DNA of 64,000 nucleotides from Methanocorpusculum petauri (GTDB taxonomy: Archaea; Halobacteriota; Methanomicrobia; Methanomicrobiales; Methanocorpusculaceae), in assembly GCF_026891975.1 (NCBI RefSeq), contig NZ_JAPTGB010000004.1:1-64000 (forward strand), in the 5' to 3' direction. Below are positions 58,174 through 64,000 of the stretch, piece after piece (positions within the stretch are counted from its first letter, which is position 1; every line of letters begins with the position of its first letter). Under the pieces are notes generated by a model, which was given only the letters and a program-made list of their open reading frames with translations, was not told where the DNA came from and did no database searches. The position numbers and the translations under genes were made by a program.

Positions 58174-59715
58174 TTATTTGCTGAGTTCTTTGGGATGCAG
58201 GTATGGGCCGGTATAAGTTTCCTCCAGTGCCGCATCCGAATTCTTCTGGGTCAGGAGACTCACCACCACCATTGCGATGATGGCAAGCGCCAGCGCATAG
58301 ATCGAAAAGTGCATCGGAAGTTTTTCGACGAACTGATAGTAGTAGCCAAACCCGATCGAAGCGATTAACCCGACCGCCATACTCGCAATTGCGCCGGCAG
58401 CGGTTGCACGCCGCCAATACAGGCCGGCAATTAACGGGACGGCAAATGAACAGAGCATGAGGCCGATACCCAGCCAGATCAGGAAGGCCAGCATCTCCGG
58501 CGGGTTGATAGCGAGAATCAGTGAAATGACGGCTGCAATCAGCACACAGATCTGACTGATCCGGACGACCTGCCGTTCGCTTGCGTTCGGACGAAGCATG
58601 GTCTTGAAGATGTTCCACGAAAATTCTGTACCCACCGTAAGCATCAGCCGGTCGGTGGTGGACATGACCGCAGACAGCACAATGACCGCAAACAGTCCTG
58701 TGATGAAGATGCCGGGAGCTGCCGCCTGAATGCCGTACATTAGTGCGAAGTCGGGAGCATTTGTTGCCGCGATGGCATCAAGTTTCCCCTCTTCTGCCAT
58801 GACGCGAACACCCATGCCGGAGATCTTGACCAGCAGCATAATCACCAGATAGATTCCGAATGCAACGAGCGGGGCCCATTTGAAGTAGGAGATCTTCTTC
58901 GCCGCAAAAACATTGGACATGACGTGCGGCGCACAGGCAAGTCCGATTATCAGGAGAATGCCGAACGAGAAGAGGAACTCGGGCGTACAGTAGGCATACG
59001 CTGCATAGGCGTTCGGGAATGCAGGCATGACAAGGTTCGGATCAATCGAGGCGAGAACCGTATTAATGTGCTCAATGCCCCCTGCGTAGCTGAGAATGAA
59101 CGGCGAGACAAGCAGAACGCCGAAGATGAGAATCAGTCCCTGCACAAGTCCTGTCCAGGATACGGCATACAGACCGCCGATCACGGTGTATGCCGTTATG
59201 ATAATTCCTGAGATCAGGAGCGCCTGCCAGTGTTCCAGGCCAAACACCCAGATAAGAACAATACTGATTGCCGTGTACTGACCGACGAGATAGACCAGGC
59301 TGACCGCAATGCTTGCCAGAGCAGAGAGGGCACGAAGTTCTTTGTTGTTCTCGTATCTGAGGGCGAAGTAGTCCTCAAGGGTCATGCATCCTTTTTCCCG
59401 CCCGATTTTGTTGAGTTTGGAGCCGAAGAAAATAATACAGAATGCGGCTGCAAGGGGCACGAAGATCTGTTCCCAGATTCCCGGCCAGCCTGATGCATAG
59501 CCAAACCCGCTGGTACCAACGAGCGTCATACCGCTGCAGATGGAACAGACGATCAAAAGCGTGAACAGCCAGAATCCGAGACTTCTGCCGGCAAGCATGT
59601 AGTCTTCTGAGTTTTTGATCTTTTTCGATGCCCACACACCGATACCGAGCAGTACCACAAAGTAAATGATGATGAGTGCGAGAGTGACCAGCGTACTTCC
59701 TTCACTAAGTCCCAT
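58174..59715 (-). CDS. sodium:solute symporter (SSS family)
   Basis: The protein has 513 residues with about 13 helices. The SSS features are KNSEDYMLAGRSLGFW (start), GQYTAISIVLIWVFG, AVSWTGLVQGLILIFG and STTDRLMLTVGTEFSWNIF (signature region). Nearest in appearance to proline/pantothenate/acetate-type carriers; substrate unknown. The small gene at 59719 ends 3 bases before its ATG. Confidence 0.9.
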   Translation of the reverse strand: MGLSEGSTLVTLALIIIYFVVLLGIGVWASKKIKNSEDYMLAGRSLGFWLFTLLIVCSICSGMTLVGTSGFGYASGWPGIWEQIFVPLAAAFCIIFFGSKLNKIGREKGCMTLEDYFALRYENNKELRALSALASIAVSLVYLVGQYTAISIVLIWVFGLEHWQALLISGIIITAYTVIGGLYAVSWTGLVQGLILIFGVLLVSPFILSYAGGIEHINTVLASIDPNLVMPAFPNAYAAYAYCTPEFLFSFGILLIIGLACAPHVMSNVFAAKKISYFKWAPLVAFGIYLVIMLLVKISGMGVRVMAEEGKLDAIAATNAPDFALMYGIQAAAPGIFITGLFAVIVLSAVMSTTDRLMLTVGTEFSWNIFKTMLRPNASERQVVRISQICVLIAAVISLILAINPPEMLAFLIWLGIGLMLCSFAVPLIAGLYWRRATAAGAIASMAVGLIASIGFGYYYQFVEKLPMHFSIYALALAIIAMVVVSLLTQKNSDAALEETYTGPYLHPKELSK

Positions 59716-59718
59716 TGA

Positions 59719-59832
59719 TTACTCCTCCACCACCTTGGGGAAGGTGAGACCCCAGAGGATGAGAAGGATGAACACAATGACAATCGTGCCGCCCACTGTC
59801 AGCACGGTGATGTCAGGTAATCCAAGTATCAT
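59719..59832 (-). CDS. 37-residue membrane protein coupled to the symporter
   Basis: The ATG at 59832 opens 37 codons: MILGLPDITVLTVGGTIVIV, then FILLILWGLTFPKVVEE. One membrane helix with a short N-terminus and an acidic end. GGTGGTGGAGG forms its last codons and can serve as the ribosome site of the symporter, 3 bases downstream. Small accessory proteins of this size beside SSS carriers are known in prokaryotes; here homology was not tested. It is too short for usual gene calls. Confidence 0.65.
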   Translation of the reverse strand: MILGLPDITVLTVGGTIVIVFILLILWGLTFPKVVEE

Positions 59833-59900
59833 ACCATAAGAGTGTTAGGTGTTGTCATATAACATATTCGGTTTGATACGGGATTGTGAAAAAAGATGTG

Positions 59901-60917
59901 TCAGGCTGCTGACATTTCCGCAAAGTATGCCGCGGTTCGTTCAGCAACGTTTTCTTTGAGATTTTCGTAGAAGAAGTAGTAGTCATAGACATGGTACACG
60001 CCTTCGGCGAACAGTTCCGGCAGGGAGTACTCGGTCGGGTCGGGGGAGTCGGCAATGAGGACAACAGATCCGTTGACCTCCGCGAGGTATGCTCCGGTAA
60101 AGTCCGGGATCTCTGCTGATACTGTACCGTTATTGTAGAAAAATACAGCTCCTTCGTTTTCAGAAGCATTCGCGTAGGTTTCATCGGTTTTCCAGTTCAG
60201 CGGGTTTATGCCGATTGCCCCGGGCATGGCAATCGTGTTTTTACCGGAGGTGGTTCTTCCCTGCGTGTTGTAGGTAACGATCACGCCGGTATCGGTTTCT
60301 CCGGCGGCTGCTTTGAGCTGAGGATACTGGGCAAGTTCAAACTCTGCGATGGTGTAGCCGATAGGGTATGCGGCGATGAGTTTGTTTTGGAGTTCCGGAT
60401 CCACGAAGAGATCGATCATCAGCTGTTTGATCCGGTATGATCCCTGCGAGTGGCCGGCAAGGATGAACGGTTTTCCGTTGTTGTAGTTTTCCAGATAATA
60501 CCGGAATGCGGTTTTCACATCCTCGTAGGCACGTTTTTCAGCGATATACTGATCGTGTGTCCAGGTACCGTTTCCAAGCATTGAGTACAGACCGGTCTGC
60601 CGGTAGAAGGGGGCGTAGATGTTTGCTGTATCGGCAAAGACACCTTTCTTCATCAGAACGTCGGTGATCGCCCCGTTCCGGAGATCGGGGTCGCTGGTGT
60701 TCATCGCATCGACGTAGAGTGTTTTGAACAGCGTCGGGTAGAGGTAGAAAACATCGACCGGTTTTTCTTCGGAGGTATCCGGCAGGTACGCCCAGTTTTC
60801 TGCCAGAGCGTAGTCAAGCGGCTGAAGAGGATCTTCTTCTGCGGGCGGTGCAGTGATACAGCCTGCGGTGATGACAACGAGAACGAGTACCGGTATAAGG
60901 AGCAGACGGGTGTTCAT
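59901..60917 (-). CDS. DUF3089 alpha/beta-hydrolase lipoprotein
   Basis: The protein has 338 residues from the ATG at 60917. The signal ends in a lipobox (VITAGC). DVFYLYPTLFKTLY and the nucleophile elbow GHSQGSYRIKQLM place it in DUF3089 (PF11288), a predicted secreted esterase-like family. Extra upstream frame (to 61019) overlaps the neighbour and is dropped. Outside-facing lipid- or ester-cleaving role inferred. Confidence 0.82.
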   Translation of the reverse strand: MNTRLLLIPVLVLVVITAGCITAPPAEEDPLQPLDYALAENWAYLPDTSEEKPVDVFYLYPTLFKTLYVDAMNTSDPDLRNGAITDVLMKKGVFADTANIYAPFYRQTGLYSMLGNGTWTHDQYIAEKRAYEDVKTAFRYYLENYNNGKPFILAGHSQGSYRIKQLMIDLFVDPELQNKLIAAYPIGYTIAEFELAQYPQLKAAAGETDTGVIVTYNTQGRTTSGKNTIAMPGAIGINPLNWKTDETYANASENEGAVFFYNNGTVSAEIPDFTGAYLAEVNGSVVLIADSPDPTEYSLPELFAEGVYHVYDYYFFYENLKENVAERTAAYFAEMSAA

Positions 60918-60961
60918 CAGAAAAGGATAGGTCGTATGGTGGGATAAGGGCTGCTTACCCG

Positions 60962-61786
60962 TCACACCACAAACGGTACACCGTAAATCTTCTCCGGCAC
61001 GGCGGAGTGTACCCGCCACATATCCTCGGAGGTCACGGATCCTTCCTGGAGCATCCGCTGCATTCTGCGGGGAACGGACCGCGGTCCGTTCACCGCCCCC
61101 GGCCGTGCGAGATCATCCATGTAGTCGCTTTCCAGGGTGAACTCGCGCTTTTCTGCGAACCAGTCAGCAAGGAAGGGTTCGCGAACCGTGACGGACGGGT
61201 GAAGCGGCGTTTCGCAGGTGGCAAAGTGTTTGACGACGCGGGCCGGATTCATGCCGGCAACTTTTGCGAGTTCAACCACGTCCGCACAGGCACCGCTTTC
61301 GGCGTGAATCTGCAGTGCACAGTCCAGCTCACCCGCAAGGGTGAGAGCATGGGAGAGCACGCGGTTGGAGGCGTCCCAGACCTCCGGTTCTACCGGATAA
61401 TGGGGACGGCCTGACTTGAGGCCGATGGCATGCCCTTCGGCGACGTACGCTGCGGCAAGGTCCAGTGCCCCGCACATGAGAGCCTCGGCCTCGCCGAGGC
61501 TCATGCGGGTGCAGAGCTTTCCAATCTCTGCCGGATGCACCCCGCAGATCGGATAACAGATACAGCCTTCGGCACGGACGGCGTTTGCGGTTTCAAGCAG
61601 CTCGTCAAACACAGGCCGGAACTCCGCAGGCCGTGTCGGAAATATCTCGTGCGACCAGGAGGGAAGCGACACGAGAACGATGTGCGTCCCGCCCGAACGC
61701 ATGAACTCCTTCACCACTCCGGGTCCCACGCCCGTCCGGCGATTGATGTGGAAATGGTCGTCGAGGATAGGAAAGGATACCTGCAT
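60962..61786 (-). CDS. TatD-like metal-dependent hydrolase
   Basis: The protein has 274 residues from ATG 61786. It has DDHFHINRRTG (H-x-H metal site), YPICGVHPAEIG, LKSGRPHYPVEPEVW, the histidine in LQIHAESGACADVV, VVKHFATCETP and the closing LESDYMDD acidic site. Amidohydrolase fold related to TatD nucleases; archaeal members' substrates are uncertain. It begins 2 bases after mptD. Confidence 0.8.
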   Translation of the reverse strand: MQVSFPILDDHFHINRRTGVGPGVVKEFMRSGGTHIVLVSLPSWSHEIFPTRPAEFRPVFDELLETANAVRAEGCICYPICGVHPAEIGKLCTRMSLGEAEALMCGALDLAAAYVAEGHAIGLKSGRPHYPVEPEVWDASNRVLSHALTLAGELDCALQIHAESGACADVVELAKVAGMNPARVVKHFATCETPLHPSVTVREPFLADWFAEKREFTLESDYMDDLARPGAVNGPRSVPRRMQRMLQEGSVTSEDMWRVHSAVPEKIYGVPFVV

Positions 61787-61787
61787 C

Positions 61788-62111
61788 TTACTCAAGAATT
61801 TTCATCATGGGATAGCCGTTCTCAAACTTCAGCTGGGCGCGGCAGGTTGCATCGCCGAACTTCGTTTCAATCACCGCATGGTACATCGCGCCGGTCAGTT
61901 CGGAGTAGCCGAACGGATTCTCGTTCATGAGAGAGCGGTCAAGATGCACTTCGATGTAGGTTACATAGGGCTGAAGCGAGACGGCGCTTTCAATTGCTGC
62001 CTCGACTATGTCGGCGGTTGATCTGCTGATGGGTGTTCCCACAAACTGGTGGTAGAGTGCACCGAGTTTAATCGCTGCTTCAAACACTGCATTTTCTCTG
62101 TCGGTTGCCAT
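61788..62111 (-). CDS. mptD: archaeal dihydroneopterin aldolase (MptD)
   Basis: The protein has 107 residues. It belongs to the archaeal DHNA family (PF04038): EAAIKLGALYHQFVGTPIS, YVTYIEVHLDR and NPFGYSELTGAMYHAVIE match. It converts dihydroneopterin to 6-hydroxymethyl-dihydropterin in methanopterin synthesis. 10 bases after mcm; together with tatD-like gene apparently one operon. Confidence 0.88.
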   Translation of the reverse strand: MATDRENAVFEAAIKLGALYHQFVGTPISRSTADIVEAAIESAVSLQPYVTYIEVHLDRSLMNENPFGYSELTGAMYHAVIETKFGDATCRAQLKFENGYPMMKILE

Positions 62112-62121
62112 GGGTTGTTCC

Positions 62122-64000
62122 TCAAAGTAGTTTTACGGTATCATTTCTGGGCGTAATAATATCGCCCTGACGCTTCATTTTGTCCAGAAGTTTTTCGACC
62201 TCGTCTTTGCCGTAATGGTGCTGGCTGACCATCGTGTCGATCACTTTGTCCAGTTTGGCGGAACCCCCGCCTTCGGCAAGAACCTTGATGGTCTCGCGAA
62301 GGACGCGGGTCATGTCGCGGCTGGATTTACTGATGCCGGTTGCGACTTTGTCGATGTCGATCTGACCGGTTGCGGGGTCGTATGCCACCTGTCGGAGACA
62401 GGTGTCCACGATCTTGACCACCCGTTTTGCGTCATCGACATCAATTTCATCCGCAAGCCGGACGCGGGCGCTGGCCTCGGCAAGGCGGACGAGTGCTTCC
62501 AGCTGGCGGGCGGTGACCGGTACGGGTTTGTCGGAATCAATTGCAACACCGCGAAGGCTCTGGTAATACTGTACAAGAATCTCTTTTGCATCATCGGTGA
62601 GCATCGGAAAACAGTTCCGCTTTGCGTAGGCGAGATACTTACGGAGCAGCACTGCATCGATCTCGGGCATCACGGGGGCGAGTTCGCGTTTGAAGTACTC
62701 GTCGTCCGCTCCCGGGATCGGATGTTTTTTGTGGTGCATAATCTTTTCTCCCGCCATGTGGGACTTTAAGATGTGGTTTGCAATGTTTAAGTCGCGAACC
62801 GCATCAGGTTTGTCCTTCATGATGAAGATGAGATCAAACCGGGAGAGCAGCGACGGCGGCATATTGACCTGTTCTGAGATGTTGGTGAACTCGTCGAACC
62901 GTCCCATTTTCGGGTTGGCTGCACCGAGAAGCGAGCAGCGGGTACGGAGAGTTGCGTTGATGCCGGCTTTGGCGACTGAGATGGACTGCTGTTCCATTGC
63001 TTCGTGGAGCGAGGAGCGGTCGTCTCTTTGCATCTTGTCCATCTCATCAACGGCGGCGATTCCTTTGTCGGCAAGCACGAGTGCTCCGGCTTCCAGGGTC
63101 CACCGCCCGTCGCCGAGGTCGTCTTTGACGGCGGCGGCGGTGAGACCTGCGGAGGATGCGGATTTGCCGGAGGTGTAGATGCCGCGGGGGGCAAGTTTGA
63201 TGACGTAGCGGAGAAGCTGGGATTTTGCAATACCCGGGTCACCAACGAGAAGAACATGAATGTCGCCCCGGAGACTGCTGCCGTCCGGCATTTCCTTGGC
63301 AATGCCGCCAAACATCTGCAGTGCAATTGCTTCCTTGACTTCGTCGTTTCCGTAAATGGTCGGGGCAATGGATCGGGCGATTTTGCCGTACACGGCCGGG
63401 TCGGTTGCCATCTCTTTGATGGTTTCCTCGTCTTCTTCGCTGATGTTGACCTCTTCAAACTCTTTGATGGAGATTTCGATGGAGTTGCATTCCACAAAGA
63501 GATCAAAGACGGTGCTTTTCTGGCCGCCGGTGATTCTCTGGACACTCCTGAGAATGCCGTTGACGATGACACGGTCGCCGGGAGAGACGATACCGCAGAG
63601 GTCGTCAACAACATCGATGTCGATGTTCTGCGGCTGTTCGCCGCCGCGGAGTCCTTCAGGGGTTTCCTGAATACGGAGTTTCTGGGAGTCGATGAAGGTG
63701 GATTTGTTCTGGACGAGTTCGAGTTTTTTCTGGGTACATTCGGCGTTGCCGCAGACGTCGGGTTCTGTGTAGGTGCCGTAGTCCTGGGCTTTGTAGGTGA
63801 AGTGTCCTGCGGCGCAGCGGAATGCGCCGATAACGAGCCGGGGCCGAACTTCGGTTACGCGGCGGATGATGCCGTCAACGCTGATGAATTTGTTGATGTG
63901 TTCGGCACGAATGTCCCGGATCTGGGTTTTTCGCGGGAGACGGATGAACCGGATGTTGATGCCCGAGATAACATCTTCTGAGGTGTCGTTTCCTTCGCGG
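62122..64000 (-). CDS. mcm: MCM replicative DNA helicase, 5' end outside the window
   Basis: The frame is open from 62122 to the window end (about 625 codons), with the start beyond. N-terminal part: KFISVDGIIRRVTEVRP, zinc site RCAAGH ... CGNAEC, KLRIQETPEGLRGGEQP. AAA+ part: Walker A GDPGIAKSQLLRY, Walker B IAAVDEMDKM, sensor-1 GAANPKMGRFD, Arg finger LLSRFDLIF. A winged helix ends the protein (about 62125-62330). It unwinds DNA at forks as a hexamer. Confidence 0.95.
   Translation of the reverse strand, partial: REGNDTSEDVISGINIRFIRLPRKTQIRDIRAEHINKFISVDGIIRRVTEVRPRLVIGAFRCAAGHFTYKAQDYGTYTEPDVCGNAECTQKKLELVQNKSTFIDSQKLRIQETPEGLRGGEQPQNIDIDVVDDLCGIVSPGDRVIVNGILRSVQRITGGQKSTVFDLFVECNSIEISIKEFEEVNISEEDEETIKEMATDPAVYGKIARSIAPTIYGNDEVKEAIALQMFGGIAKEMPDGSSLRGDIHVLLVGDPGIAKSQLLRYVIKLAPRGIYTSGKSASSAGLTAAAVKDDLGDGRWTLEAGALVLADKGIAAVDEMDKMQRDDRSSLHEAMEQQSISVAKAGINATLRTRCSLLGAANPKMGRFDEFTNISEQVNMPPSLLSRFDLIFIMKDKPDAVRDLNIANHILKSHMAGEKIMHHKKHPIPGADDEYFKRELAPVMPEIDAVLLRKYLAYAKRNCFPMLTDDAKEILVQYYQSLRGVAIDSDKPVPVTARQLEALVRLAEASARVRLADEIDVDDAKRVVKIVDTCLRQVAYDPATGQIDIDKVATGISKSSRDMTRVLRETIKVLAEGGGSAKLDKVIDTMVSQHHYGKDEVEKLLDKMKRQGDIITPRNDTVKLL

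Noticed and set aside
63004-63981. 325-codon plus-strand frame opposite mcm
   Set aside because: It is an antisense shadow; the minus strand encodes all MCM motifs continuously to the window end.

Overview
The window is chromosomal DNA from a euryarchaeal methanogen. Archaeal markers are a two-ring Cdc48/VAT ATPase, an MCM helicase, the archaeal dihydroneopterin aldolase MptD, NadM, an archaeal-type UMP kinase and a pilin-like protein with an archaeal N-terminal signal. Gene content and moderate GC suggest Methanomicrobiales, perhaps Methanocorpusculum; that placement is inference. Intact genes are closely packed, often with 4-bp stop/start overlaps, and several regions contain decayed or imported genes.

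Layout. 0.2-8 kb: a pilin-like gene, a large non-coding palindromic repeat element (1.5-2.1 kb), 5-formyl-THF cyclo-ligase, cdc48 with an Hsp20-like gene, a DUF234-type ATPase, a decayed helicase-like remnant and a ribbon-helix-helix protein. 8-16 kb: an SGNH-like/MBOAT acylation pair, a frameshifted zeta-toxin-like gene with its small partner, a glycosyltransferase, a ClC channel, and a dicarboxylate symporter with an extra N-terminal domain. 16-20.5 kb: a dead type I restriction-modification locus (hsdM and hsdR remnants) holding an intact ImmA/IrrE-DUF4411 toxin-antitoxin-like pair bracketed by two nearly identical hairpins. 20.5-30 kb: larB-nadM, an MFS-DUF362 pair whose partial duplicate follows it, a YczE-like protein, a glycosyltransferase/FAD-oxidoreductase pair and small genes.

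30.5-34.8 kb is an island of foreign appearance: a metallopeptidase fragment, nitroreductase, DUF1848, radical SAM, MutM and a broken adenylation-domain gene, with Gram-positive-like ribosome sites. 34.8-39.7 kb: a gene split by one in-frame UGA, then flavin/Fe-S redox genes, two of them lipoproteins, beside an HxlR regulator. A tRNA-Gly and a hydrogenase maturation protease follow.

40.7-51.1 kb is a complete type I-C CRISPR-Cas locus: 39 repeats and the order cas3-cas5c-cas8c-cas7-cas4-cas1-cas2. Repeat polarity implies the array is transcribed away from the cas genes from a leader next to cas3. That leader holds an orphan repeat with a different but still paired stem. Spacers next to the leader are much more AT-rich than the others.

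51.5-64 kb: uvrC, a PLP amino-acid decarboxylase with a GadC/AdiC-like antiporter (probable acid resistance), pyrH, a sodium/solute symporter with an unrecognised 37-aa membrane partner, a DUF3089 lipoprotein, a TatD-like hydrolase, mptD, and mcm, which runs off the window end.
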